The position numbers and the translations under genes are program-made. Below the pieces are notes generated by a model. It made no database searches. It was not told the DNA's origin and saw nothing but the letters and a program-made list of their open reading frames with translations. Below, in pieces: positions 1-7,433 of a stretch of 32,460 nucleotides of DNA (the first letter of the stretch is position 1; every line of letters begins with the position of its first letter). Source of the DNA: Oscillospiraceae bacterium (lineage in GTDB: Bacteria > Bacillota > Clostridia > UBA1381 > UBA9506); NCBI GenBank assembly GCA_015068855.1, contig SVJS01000012.1:1-32460 (forward strand), written 5' to 3'.

Positions 1-23
1 CTTAAGGGCATAATATTTTAAAT

Positions 24-52
24 TTGATACATTGTTTTTGCGCGTTTATTTT
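24..52 (+). promoter_or_regulatory. Possible promoter of the RNase III-like gene
   Basis: TTGATA (24-29) and TATTTT (47-52) are separated by 17 bases. The -35 box is good but the -10 box is weak, and the region is AT-rich, so chance matches are likely. It would give a leader of about 150 nt. Confidence 0.3.
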
Positions 53-114
53 TGTTTATGCAAGTGAACATCTGTAAACACACCAAAACAAAGAATTTAA
101 TTTAATCTATGTTG

Positions 115-160
115 TCCAACATTCTCTATCTCGGTGCACAGGGATAGTTTTTTTGTTGGA
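115..160 (+). other. Stem-loop in the leader of the RNase III-like gene
   Basis: TCCAAC (115-120) pairs with GTTGGA (155-160), and CTATC (126-130) pairs with GATAG (143-147), giving a two-part imperfect stem. It ends about 46 bases before the chosen start codon. E. coli rnc is autoregulated by RNase III cleavage of a 5' UTR hairpin; a similar role here is inference only. Confidence 0.4.
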
Positions 161-206
161 TATTATTATGCCTTTTAGTAAACTATTTACTGAAAGGATT
201 TTTATT

Positions 207-1286
207 ATGGAAAAAAATCACATTGAAAACGAAGAACTAGTATTTAACATGGTTCAAGGTCAAATTGGATACGATTTTAAAAACCTTGATTTGTTGAAGC
301 AAGCTTTCACCCGATGTTCTTACACAGAAGAACATGGCGGGGAAAACAATGAGGTGCTTGAATTTATCGGTGACAAAGCGCTAGACTTTGCTGTCATTAA
401 ATTACTTGCAAGAAAATTCGGTCATTTTAGCAAAGGAAATTCTACCAAATCATTTAGTTGTGATTATGACGAAGGTAAATTAACTGAATTTAAAGCCAAA
501 ATGGTTCAAAAAAAGGCATTGTCAAGAAGGATTGACGAATTAAAATTTGCAGACCATCTTATAATGGGTAAAAGCGACATTGTAAACAATGTTAATAAAG
601 AAATGTCAGTTAAAGAAGATTTATTCGAAGCAATTATTGGAGCAGTTACAATAGACTGTAATTGGGATTTTAATATAATACATTCCGTAGTCGAAATTAT
701 GCTTGAACCCGATACGTTTCTTAACGACAAGTCAGAAACAAACTATGTTCGCCTTATACAAGAATGGCAAATGCAGGAGGGTCTTGTACCTTTTTATAAA
801 TATAAGGAGGCGTCATATACATCAACTTGGTACACGAAAGCATATGAAGAAGAAAATATAATTGATCAGCGCCCTTCAGGATATGATTATTCAAGATTGC
901 GTTTTCACTGCAAACTGAAATTAAGAGATTCATTTCCTATTTTTCGGGGCTTTGGGGCTTCAAAAAGCGAAGCACGTATAGAAGCCTGCAAATTAGCCTA
1001 CAAATATCTTAAAGATAATAATTATCTCTTCTCAATTCGTGACGAAATTGATAATCCAAATAAAGAAAACGCTATTAACCAATTAGAAATTTTAGCTCGC
1101 CGTGGTTATTTTTCTGTTCCTACCTATGACTTTGAACAAACCTATGACAAAGACGGAAACCCCATTTGGAAAAGCATTTGCCATATTGCAGAAGAAAAGA
1201 AATCTTTCTCCGCAAAATCAGCTTCCAAGAAAGATGCCAAGAAATCTGCCGCATTCAAAATGCTTCAGCATGTTCTCAACATTTAA
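207..1286 (+). CDS. RNase III-like endoribonuclease with two dsRNA-binding domains
   Basis: 359 aa; predicted to cut double-stranded RNA. The RNase III domain (about 10-170) carries the signature around E49, E52 and D56, then E89, D138 and E141, which match the six acidic metal-binding positions of E. coli RNase III, so it should be active. A first dsRNA-binding domain (about 178-270) ends in the typical GFGASKSEAR region and carries an insertion near 200-229. A second (about 287-357) ends in SASKKDAKKSAA. Ordinary bacterial RNase III is about 230 aa with one dsRBD. The start at 207 is preferred over the upstream TTG (153) and ATG (168) because GAAAGG lies at 192-197. The gene is visibly more AT-rich than the rest of the window, suggesting transfer. 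It is probably a second, accessory RNase III; the housekeeping rnc would be expected elsewhere. Its function is unknown. Confidence 0.85.
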   Translation: MEKNHIENEELVFNMVQGQIGYDFKNLDLLKQAFTRCSYTEEHGGENNEVLEFIGDKALDFAVIKLLARKFGHFSKGNSTKSFSCDYDEGKLTEFKAKMVQKKALSRRIDELKFADHLIMGKSDIVNNVNKEMSVKEDLFEAIIGAVTIDCNWDFNIIHSVVEIMLEPDTFLNDKSETNYVRLIQEWQMQEGLVPFYKYKEASYTSTWYTKAYEEENIIDQRPSGYDYSRLRFHCKLKLRDSFPIFRGFGASKSEARIEACKLAYKYLKDNNYLFSIRDEIDNPNKENAINQLEILARRGYFSVPTYDFEQTYDKDGNPIWKSICHIAEEKKSFSAKSASKKDAKKSAAFKMLQHVLNI

Positions 1287-1298
1287 GGAGGTGTTTGC

Positions 1299-1469
1299 AT
1301 GTCAAAATGGTGCTTTAATTATGATTCAGGGGAATACGAATACATAGACAAAGATGGTTTCAGTATTGACCGTGGCGAATATGTCTACAATTGGGATGAT
1401 AGCGAATATCGCCGCGAGGAAGAAGCAGAAGAGAGAGGCCGTCTTAACGACGATGAAGACGGTTGGTAG
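1299..1469 (+). CDS. Small acidic protein of unknown function
   Basis: 56 aa, not recognised. An AAGGAGG overlapping the stop codon of the RNase III-like gene lies 7 bases before the ATG, so the two genes are almost certainly co-translated. I count 19 Asp/Glu against 7 Lys/Arg, plus six Tyr and three Trp. The sequence contains an imperfect repeat, DSGEYEYIDKD followed by DRGEYVYNWDD. After the TAG stop the same frame stays open for 25 more codons to a TAA at 1545-1547, which may be chance, a truncation or readthrough. An acidic partner of an RNA-binding enzyme could act as an inhibitor or nucleic-acid mimic, but nothing in the sequence proves this. Confidence 0.7.
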   Translation: MSKWCFNYDSGEYEYIDKDGFSIDRGEYVYNWDDSEYRREEEAEERGRLNDDEDGW

Positions 1470-1559
1470 AACAGATCACATATTGTCCTATACCATAACG
1501 AGCAGGGAAGATGTGTACCATCCTCCGCAATTTTAGGAGAATCCTAATACCTTATAAGC

Positions 1560-1581
1560 GGTGCATCGTAAACGCTGCACC
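1560..1581 (+). other. Short stem-loop upstream of the terminator
   Basis: GGTGCA (1560-1565) pairs with TGCACC (1576-1581). It lies just before the terminator at 1588 and may protect the 3' end of the transcript. No function is known. Confidence 0.35.
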
Positions 1582-1587
1582 CCACGA

Positions 1588-1626
1588 AAAAAGGCAGAAA
1601 CTACTTTGAATTGTTTCTGCCTTTTT
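1588..1626 (+). terminator. Rho-independent terminator (bidirectional)
   Basis: AAAAAGGCAGAAAC and GTTTCTGCCTTTTT form a long perfect stem with A and T runs on both sides. It ends the RNase III-like unit and can also stop the convergent TetR gene. Confidence 0.85.
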
Positions 1627-1643
1627 AAATTACTGTCCTTAAG

Positions 1644-1672
1644 AACACTCAGTATAGACAGGGTGTTTTTTT
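1644..1672 (+). terminator. Second terminator-like hairpin, plus strand
   Basis: AACACTC (1644-1650) pairs with GGGTGTT (1661-1667, one G-T pair), followed by a run of seven T. It touches the 3' end of the TetR gene and would back up the preceding terminator. Confidence 0.5.
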
Positions 1673-2204
1673 AATGCTTTTCAATGATTTTCATAAAGTA
1701 TTCGGCACAGGTGTCGGGGGCAGTTTTCATACCGTTTTGAACCCACCAGCGAATCATTTCGGAAAAACTACCCACCAAAAGGTTCAGAAGAAATTCCTTT
1801 GGAATGTCAATCCGAAAAGCATCAGCATGACTTTCAAAAACGCCACGTAAATGCTTTTTGAAATAGAACATGAACAAATCATTGCTGTCTGAACGAATGA
1901 TTTTTGCCAGGTCATTTTCGCCGTTTTTAATATGGCGGAGCAGGTGAGCAAGCTCTGCTTCGATATCGGAAGAACCCTTTGCAAGAGGACAGGGAGCCTT
2001 GTCGAAGATATGATAAAACATATCCTGGCACATGGCATCAAGCAACATGTCCTTGGTTTCAAAGTGTGCATAAAAGGTGCTTCTGCCAACGTCGGCTGCG
2101 TCGATGATGTCCTGTACTGTAATGTGGTCATAGCGTTTTTTAGAAAGTAGGCTGCGAAAGGCCATGAAAATAGCCTTCCTTGTTTTTTGTTGTCGTCTAT
2201 CCAT
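1671..2204 (-). CDS. TetR/AcrR family transcriptional regulator
   Basis: 177 aa. The N-terminal helix-turn-helix (about 10-55) has the typical TetR pattern, including VGRSTFYAHFETKDMLL; the C-terminal part is the ligand or partner domain. The ATG at 2204 is chosen because AGGAG lies 6 bases upstream; an upstream in-frame start at 2258 lacks such a site. The gene is divergent from a cation diffusion facilitator gene. In Streptococcus pneumoniae the TetR protein SczA controls the zinc exporter gene czcD, so a metal-responsive role is plausible here. That link is inferred from arrangement only; the ligand cannot be read from the sequence. Confidence 0.85.
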   Translation of the reverse strand: MDRRQQKTRKAIFMAFRSLLSKKRYDHITVQDIIDAADVGRSTFYAHFETKDMLLDAMCQDMFYHIFDKAPCPLAKGSSDIEAELAHLLRHIKNGENDLAKIIRSDSNDLFMFYFKKHLRGVFESHADAFRIDIPKEFLLNLLVGSFSEMIRWWVQNGMKTAPDTCAEYFMKIIEKH

Positions 2205-2266
2205 TTTTTTCTCCTGAACATTTTCTGAATTTTGTTTGTTATTGCACAATCGCACCACTTTGCTTG

Positions 2267-2296
2267 TTGTGTTGTTGTGGTGGGAAATAGTATAAT
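2267..2296 (+). promoter_or_regulatory. Likely promoter of the cation transporter gene
   Basis: A perfect -10 box TATAAT (2291-2296) follows TTGTGT (2267-2272) with an 18-base spacer. It lies 62 bases before the transporter ATG. Confidence 0.5.
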
Positions 2297-2300
2297 ATTA

Positions 2301-2327
2301 ATGAACAATATGTTTTGTATTGAACTC
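2301..2327. promoter_or_regulatory. Imperfect palindrome, candidate TetR operator
   Basis: CAATA (2306-2310) and TATTG (2318-2322) are inverted around a 7-base centre, with partly matching flanks (ATGAA on the left, AACTCAT on the right). It lies between the -10 box and the transporter start, a usual place for a TetR-type operator. Assignment is tentative. Confidence 0.35.
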
Positions 2328-2357
2328 ATTATACAATATTTTCTAAGGGGTGTCAAG

Positions 2358-3260
2358 ATGCGGTCGGATAGAAGAATTTTGCTTGCTTTTTTACTTAATC
2401 TGCTGTTTTCAGTTGTGGAGTTTGTGGGCGGTGTGCTGACGGGAAGCACGGCCATTGCCTCGGATGCGGTTCATGATTTGGGGGACAGCATCAGCATCGG
2501 CGTTTCCTTTATTTTGGAAACCATCAGCAAACGAAAACCGAATGACTGGTACACATATGGCTACCGTCGGTATTCCGTGCTGGGCGGTCTTTTGACGACA
2601 GTTATTTTGCTCATCGGCTCTTTGCTTGTTTTGATTGGCGCCATAGCAAGGCTTGTGAATCCGATTCCCATTCATTATAACGGCATGATTGCCGTATCTG
2701 TTTTTGGAGCGCTTATTAATGTTTTGGCTGCTTTTTTGACTCGTAGTGGAGCGTCAGTTAATCAAAAAGCCGTAAATCTGCACATGTTGGAGGATGCGCT
2801 GGGTTGGATAGTCGTGCTGGCAGGTGCCGTTATTATGAAATTTGTTGAGGTACCTTTTTTAGATCCTTTGCTTTCTATCGGCGTTTCCGTTTTCATTTTT
2901 GTGGAGGCACTCAAAAATGGGAAAGTCATGTTAGACATCTTTTTGGAAAAAACGCCGCAAGGGCTTTCTGTCGAAGACATAAAAAGCTGTCTTTTCCGCC
3001 TTGAAGGTGTTTTGGATGTACACCATGTTCATGTTCATAGCTTAGATGGTGTTAACCACGTTGCAACACTCCACGTTGTCACGGAGAAAGAGCCGCAGGC
3101 TGTTAAAGAAACGGTGCGCGAGGCGTTATGGGAGCATGGTATCTGCCACACCACCATTGAAATGGAAACCTCAGATGAAGACTGCCATGCGCTTCATTGC
3201 GATTTGCATGAAAGGGAAGCTTGCCACGCTTGCGGTCATCATCACCACCATCATGGATGA
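2358..3260 (+). CDS. Cation diffusion facilitator (CDF) metal exporter, zinc type
   Basis: 300 aa; predicted six-helix membrane protein of the CzcD/ZitB type that exports Zn2+ (or similar) in exchange for protons. The metal site residues are visible as H39-x3-D43 in TM2 and H142-x3-D146 in TM5, the His/Asp combination usual for zinc CDFs. A cytoplasmic C-terminal domain follows (about 205-275). The tail is rich in Cys and His and ends in six consecutive histidines plus Gly, probably a metal-sensing or chelating tail. AAGGGG lies upstream of the ATG at 2358; longer in-frame starts lack a site. It is divergent from a TetR regulator, which probably controls it. Confidence 0.92.
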   Translation: MRSDRRILLAFLLNLLFSVVEFVGGVLTGSTAIASDAVHDLGDSISIGVSFILETISKRKPNDWYTYGYRRYSVLGGLLTTVILLIGSLLVLIGAIARLVNPIPIHYNGMIAVSVFGALINVLAAFLTRSGASVNQKAVNLHMLEDALGWIVVLAGAVIMKFVEVPFLDPLLSIGVSVFIFVEALKNGKVMLDIFLEKTPQGLSVEDIKSCLFRLEGVLDVHHVHVHSLDGVNHVATLHVVTEKEPQAVKETVREALWEHGICHTTIEMETSDEDCHALHCDLHEREACHACGHHHHHHG

Positions 3261-3274
3261 AATGTCCTTATAAT

Positions 3275-3307
3275 AAAACAATCCCGCTTTTAGAGCGGGA
3301 TTGTTTT
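3275..3307. terminator. Bidirectional rho-independent terminator
   Basis: AAAACAATCCCGCT and AGCGGGATTGTTTT form a strong stem with a short loop. It serves the transporter gene from the left and the acyltransferase gene from the right; the acyltransferase stop codon (3290-3292) lies in the loop. Confidence 0.85.
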
Positions 3308-4291
3308 GTGTTTAGCTTTGCCTGCCGGCGGTATTAAACAATAGATTGTCACAGCACCTGCCAGAAGAGCGCATAAAAGCAGGAATTCGTATTTCGGTGC
3401 AAGGCACAGCTTAGGAAACAGCTCGTAGCGCACAACGGACAGGATGAGGCAATGATACAGATATATGTTGTAAGATTGCGCATTGAGGCGGGAGGCGGCC
3501 TTGCGGATGAAGTCAAAGCGTTTGCAAACGGCACATAGCCGGAAAATCGCTACCATGGAAAGAAGAACATAGACCATGTTTACAAGCTCGGCACAACCAT
3601 AAAAAAACTTGCCGCAGACGAACCGGTAAAGCAGTGTGATATGTGCTGCCCCGACCACCAAAAAAAGGAGCCAGATTAAGGCGGAGCCGGTTTTCCATTT
3701 GTCATATAGGTCATTTTTGGAAACAAACATACCCAAAACAAAATAGAAAAGGTAGGTCCCTGCAAAACGGTCGCTATACGGAAAATGGAGATACTGTCCA
3801 AACAGGACCGTGATGATGCATGAAAGCGCAAGCGTCAGCTTATCATTTTTTTCAAGAGCTTGTAGCAGAAGCGGAAACAAGGCATAGAGCTGACAGGAAA
3901 CAATGACATAATAAAAATGGGCCGAAATGGTTCCCAAACCGACGGAAGCGGGGAACGAGGCAAGAGAGACCCACCCTTTGGCAAGAAAATACAGATAATA
4001 AAGCAAAACCGCCACCAGATAGGGGCATAGGATTTTACGAATGCGATTTTTGTAAAAGGACAGGACGCCGATGCCGTTTTTATATTTGTTGTGCAGCTTA
4101 AAGCCACTCAGAAAAAGAAAGGTGGGCACACAGAACACAAAAAATTTGTTGATGACAAAAAGCAGCTTATACCAAAGACTGGTTTGCGCCAGCGTGCCAA
4201 GGGGCAGAGACGTCACGTGGATGATGATAACGCCCAGGCATAGGATGGATGTCAGCAGGGGGATTTCATCAAAATGTTTCTTTTGTTCCAA
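3290..4291 (-). CDS. Membrane acyltransferase, acyltransferase-3 family
   Basis: 333 aa, with about ten hydrophobic segments spread over the whole length. The N-terminal helix contains the conserved His of acyltransferase-3 proteins (H25 in IIIHVTSLP), and the pattern FLFLSGFKL follows in the next segment. Such proteins transfer acetyl or other acyl groups to cell-surface polysaccharides or to secondary products; the acceptor cannot be predicted. The start is TTG at 4291: AAGGAGG lies 8 bases upstream and no in-frame ATG is near. The last codons and the stop fall within the terminator hairpin shared with the convergent transporter gene. It stands alone as a single-gene unit. Confidence 0.85.
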   Translation of the reverse strand: MEQKKHFDEIPLLTSILCLGVIIIHVTSLPLGTLAQTSLWYKLLFVINKFFVFCVPTFLFLSGFKLHNKYKNGIGVLSFYKNRIRKILCPYLVAVLLYYLYFLAKGWVSLASFPASVGLGTISAHFYYVIVSCQLYALFPLLLQALEKNDKLTLALSCIITVLFGQYLHFPYSDRFAGTYLFYFVLGMFVSKNDLYDKWKTGSALIWLLFLVVGAAHITLLYRFVCGKFFYGCAELVNMVYVLLSMVAIFRLCAVCKRFDFIRKAASRLNAQSYNIYLYHCLILSVVRYELFPKLCLAPKYEFLLLCALLAGAVTIYCLIPPAGKAKHKTIPL

Positions 4292-4402
4292 GGCGTCAGC
4301 CTCCTTTCACAAGCGCTGCTTTTATATAGTCATTCTATTATATTTTGCAGAAAAAAGCAAGGGGTTTACCGGAAACGAACCCATCATTGCCGGAACGCAT
4401 AA

Positions 4403-4432
4403 AAAAAAGCTCCGCAAATGGCGGAGCTTTTG
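4403..4432 (-). terminator. Terminator of the rplM-rpsI operon
   Basis: AAAAGCTCCGC (4405-4415) pairs with GCGGAGCTTTT (4421-4431). On the minus strand the stem is followed by a run of eight T, placing it just after rpsI. Confidence 0.85.
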
Positions 4433-4450
4433 ATTTTGCAATCGAGAAGA

Positions 4451-4843
4451 TTAACGTTTGGAGAACTGCGGTGCACGACGAGCAGCTTTCAAACCATATT
4501 TCTTTCTTTCCTTCATTCTCGGGTCACGAGTTAAGAAGCCAGCCTTCTTTAAGATGGGACGGAAGGTTTCGGAATCAACTTCCAGCAGGGCTCTTGCAAT
4601 ACCATGACGGATTGCACCGGCCTGACCTGTGAAGCCACCACCGACAACAGAAACGATAACATCGTACTTACCTTCGGTTTTGGTTGCAACCAACGGCTGC
4701 TTAACGATAACTTTCAGTGTTTCAAGACCAAAGTAATCATCTAAAGAACGGTTGTTTATTTTGATATCGCCTTTACCGGGAACCAGTCTTACTCTGGCGA
4801 TTGATTTCTTTCTTCTACCGGTACCGTAAAATAATTCTGCCAT
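4451..4843 (-). CDS. rpsI: 30S ribosomal protein S9
   Basis: 130 aa, the usual length. It begins with [16 protein letters not shown] and ends in the typical basic tail [17 protein letters not shown] that reaches the P site of the small subunit. The middle part has the conserved [20 protein letters not shown] segment. It follows rplM by 15 bases, the standard bacterial order, and is closed by a terminator. Confidence 0.98.
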   Translation of the reverse strand: MAELFYGTGRRKKSIARVRLVPGKGDIKINNRSLDDYFGLETLKVIVKQPLVATKTEGKYDVIVSVVGGGFTGQAGAIRHGIARALLEVDSETFRPILKKAGFLTRDPRMKERKKYGLKAARRAPQFSKR

Positions 4844-4858
4844 TTCTCACAAACCTCC

Positions 4859-5296
4859 TTATTTAATGTCCTGTGTCCAGGCTTCGGGCTTCTGTGCTGC
4901 ATGATTGTGTGTAGCGTCAGCGTAAACACGTAATCTGGTAGCAGCCAGCGCACCCACGGTGTTGTGGGGCAGCATGCCTTTGATGGCCTTGGTCATGGCG
5001 AATTCGGGACGTTCCTTCATCAGCTTGTCATAACGAACAGCTTTCAGACCGCCAACGTAACCCGTGTGTCTGTAATAATGTTTCTGTTCCAGTTTCTTGC
5101 CTGTCAAAACAGCTTTTGCTGCGTTGATGATGATGACATGATCACCGCAATCGCAATGGGGTGTGAACTCAGGCTTATGCTTACCGCGTAAAATTGCGGC
5201 AGCCTGGGCAGCAACACGGCCGAGGGGCTTGCCATCAGCATCTATGATATACCATTGTCTTTGCAGGTCATGAGCTTTTGCCATAAATGTACTCAT
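4859..5296 (-). CDS. rplM: 50S ribosomal protein L13
   Basis: 145 aa, full length. It carries conserved L13 segments such as [26 protein letters not shown]-like [16 protein letters not shown], and the GMLPHN motif. AGGAGG lies 8 bases before the ATG. It is transcribed from its own near-consensus promoter (5350-5378) together with rpsI. The leader is only about 45 nt long, and I could not identify a known L13 leader fold in it. Confidence 0.98.
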   Translation of the reverse strand: MSTFMAKAHDLQRQWYIIDADGKPLGRVAAQAAAILRGKHKPEFTPHCDCGDHVIIINAAKAVLTGKKLEQKHYYRHTGYVGGLKAVRYDKLMKERPEFAMTKAIKGMLPHNTVGALAATRLRVYADATHNHAAQKPEAWTQDIK

Positions 5297-5349
5297 ACTA
5301 TTTACCTCCTGTATTTTCTAAACATTATTTTCATAAAGCAACATCAAAT

Positions 5350-5378
5350 ATTATAAATCACGAACATGCTTTTGTCAA
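5350..5378 (-). promoter_or_regulatory. Sigma-A promoter of rplM-rpsI
   Basis: On the minus strand a perfect TTGACA (5373-5378) and a perfect TATAAT (5350-5355) are separated by 17 bases. Transcription would start near 5343, giving a short leader. Confidence 0.9.
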
Positions 5379-5445
5379 GCGTTTTTTTGCAAAAATTAAT
5401 ATATTTTTCGCAAAGTCCGTTTTTCTTCGTTTTTCTCTTTTTATC

Positions 5446-6120
5446 TCACGAATGCTCAATCTTCATTTTCAAAATTTGCATCATTTCTTCGTGAATTTCG
5501 TCAATGGAACGAACGGTTTCGCCTTTGGCACAGTGGATTATCTGCCAATCGGCAAGCCGGGCAATCTCCATGGCGTTTTCGTAGGAGCGCTCTAAGTAAC
5601 CGGCATCGCTTTCGTGGATGTCCTTTTGTGCCTCACCTGTAATTTTATTCGCTCTTGTTTCCATCAAACGGCGAGCGCAGGCGGGTGGCATGTCCAGAAA
5701 GAAAACTAAATCAGGGCGGGGGAGCGCCAGTTTTTCATATTCAAGGTCGTGGAGCCAATGCATGAACTCCGTTTTGTCGCCCTTGATTTTTGCCGCCTGA
5801 TGCACAAGATTCGAGGTGACGTAGCGGTCAGCAATCAAAATGCCGCCGTCTTCGTAAAACGACCCCCAATCCCGTTTATAGCCTGCATAGCGGTCTATGG
5901 CATAAAACAGGGAAGCAGCATAAGGGCCAACGTCGTCTGCATGTTTTCCCAGGTCACCTGCCAGATAGCGTTTGATGGGCACGGAAAAATCACTGTTATA
6001 GTCCGGAAAGGAAATTTTGCGCACATTTTTTCCCTCGGCTGCGAGACGGTTATATAAACGTTCTGTTTGCGTGGCTTTGCCGCTGGCGTCCACACCCTCA
6101 ATGACAATCAGTTTCCCCAT
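5446..6120 (-). CDS. tmk: Thymidylate kinase (dTMP kinase)
   Basis: 224 aa; phosphorylates dTMP to dTDP with ATP. The P-loop is EGVDASGKATQ near the N-terminus, followed by the DRY motif (ADRYVTSN) and a lid region near 145-165 with several Arg. The P-loop has Ala where GK[ST] is usual, with Thr one position later. I believe this variant also occurs in other clostridial thymidylate kinases, so it need not mean loss of activity. The start lies one base after the thyX stop, with AAGGAG inside the end of thyX, so the two steps (making dTMP, then dTDP) are translationally linked. Confidence 0.9.
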   Translation of the reverse strand: MGKLIVIEGVDASGKATQTERLYNRLAAEGKNVRKISFPDYNSDFSVPIKRYLAGDLGKHADDVGPYAASLFYAIDRYAGYKRDWGSFYEDGGILIADRYVTSNLVHQAAKIKGDKTEFMHWLHDLEYEKLALPRPDLVFFLDMPPACARRLMETRANKITGEAQKDIHESDAGYLERSYENAMEIARLADWQIIHCAKGETVRSIDEIHEEMMQILKMKIEHS

Positions 6121-6121
6121 T

Positions 6122-6889
6122 TCAGTTCTCCTTTAAGTAGGTTTTACGCATTTCGGCTGCTTTGCCGCAGCTCATTTTGCCCTCAGGACAGGGACCTGCA
6201 ACGCAGGAAGGACCTGCAAAGGCAAAAAGCGTGGGCGCAACCTCGCGAACCAGACGGAGCATTTCATTTGCCAGCGCCTGAATTTCCCATTGAGCGCGGG
6301 AGCAACAACGATGCTGGAAAAAGTTCATTAAGCTGCGGGCATTCATGGTCACAATCATTTTGGTTTCGCAGGCATTGGGCAGCACAAAGCGAGCGTCCTC
6401 AATGGCCTTTTTCTCGGCCTGGTTGCGTGCTTTTTTCTCGGGCATGCCCTGTGCCATATTTTCAGCAAAATACTTTTCGGAGAGAATATCAGCTAAGCTG
6501 TTATAGGTTTTCTGTGCATCTGCCATGGATTTGGTAAACAGAGCGCATGCTGTTTCGTCTGCTTTGATGGCAGGCGGTGTCACAAATTCAAACTGACCTT
6601 CTTTTACATAGCGCTGGGATTTCACAGAATAGCTGGCGATACGGTGACGGGTAATCTGCGCAAGTAGTGCACGGCTGACACCCTCAATACCAAAGGTGAA
6701 GCTGACATGCTCAATCGGGCTTTCATGGCCCATTTCCATCAGCATGGTGAGGAAACGCCCGACGCCCTCAGCATCCAGTCCGTCTAAAATATCGGTGATA
6801 CCGGCGCTGGAATAACAGAGCTTTGCGGCCGCGGAAACAATTTTTTCCGGGTCGCCCGTGTGTTGCAGTAATTCAACATGAAGTGCCAT
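6122..6889 (-). CDS. thyX: Flavin-dependent thymidylate synthase ThyX
   Basis: 255 aa; methylates dUMP to dTMP using methylene-tetrahydrofolate, FAD and NADPH. The ThyX motif RHRxxSxxxxSxR is present at residues 81-93 ([13 protein letters not shown]). A second conserved part is the segment [10 protein letters not shown] near the C-terminus; the C-terminal tail is Cys-rich ([14 protein letters not shown]). AAGGAGG precedes the ATG. It is followed directly by tmk, the next enzyme of the pathway. No thyA is visible in the window. Confidence 0.95.
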   Translation of the reverse strand: MALHVELLQHTGDPEKIVSAAAKLCYSSAGITDILDGLDAEGVGRFLTMLMEMGHESPIEHVSFTFGIEGVSRALLAQITRHRIASYSVKSQRYVKEGQFEFVTPPAIKADETACALFTKSMADAQKTYNSLADILSEKYFAENMAQGMPEKKARNQAEKKAIEDARFVLPNACETKMIVTMNARSLMNFFQHRCCSRAQWEIQALANEMLRLVREVAPTLFAFAGPSCVAGPCPEGKMSCGKAAEMRKTYLKEN

Positions 6890-6908
6890 GAGATGACCTC
6901 CTTTTATC

Positions 6909-7406
6909 TTAAAACAGTCCGACTAAAAATTTAACAATACTGCTGCCGAAAATCATGATAATGCCTGCGCCCATGACGCCTGCGATGATGGATGGAACAG
7001 CATTTTTAAGACGTAAATCGAGAAAGGTGGCAATTAAAGCGCCTGTCCAGGCGCCTGTGCCCGGAAGCGGAATGGCCACAAACAAGAACAATCCAAAGAT
7101 TTCATATTGCAAAACCTTATGGGAATTTTTTCGAACCTTTTCCTCCATCCAATTTCCAACGGGGCGCAAAAACCTTGTGCGCAAGCAAAAATTCACAATG
7201 GGTCGGGCGCACAGGATGATGAAGGGAACCGGCAAAATGTTGCCGATAACAGTAATGATAAACAGCACCCAAGGTTCAATATCCATGAAAAACCCAAGTG
7301 GAATAGCCCCACGCAGTTCAATAATCGGGAGCATGGACACCAAAAAAACGACTAACTCATCCGATATATTCATATTTTGAAAAAAAGTTACAATCGCATC
7401 AGTCAT
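6909..7406 (-). CDS. Putative small multidrug export family membrane protein
   Basis: 165 aa with four or so hydrophobic segments. The N-terminal part contains [15 protein letters not shown] and later [14 protein letters not shown], both typical of the COG2426 / Sm_multidrug_ex family. The family name comes from an old annotation; real substrates are not established. It sits between thiI and thyX with short gaps (27 and 19 bases) and is probably co-transcribed with them. Confidence 0.8.
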   Translation of the reverse strand: MTDAIVTFFQNMNISDELVVFLVSMLPIIELRGAIPLGFFMDIEPWVLFIITVIGNILPVPFIILCARPIVNFCLRTRFLRPVGNWMEEKVRKNSHKVLQYEIFGLFLFVAIPLPGTGAWTGALIATFLDLRLKNAVPSIIAGVMGAGIIMIFGSSIVKFLVGLF

Positions 7407-7433
7407 GTGACATCCTCCTTCTTTTGACGGTCT

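Noticed and set aside
1354-1536. 60-codon frame overlapping the acidic protein
   Set aside because: The alternative frame has the AAGGAGG site and operon spacing; this one has none and ends in unstructured sequence.
4071-4632. Plus-strand reading frames over the acyltransferase start and rpsI
   Set aside because: They overlap confidently identified minus-strand genes and a terminator.
5297-5343. L13 autoregulatory leader upstream of rplM
   Set aside because: The leader is short and I could not draw a convincing conserved fold by eye.
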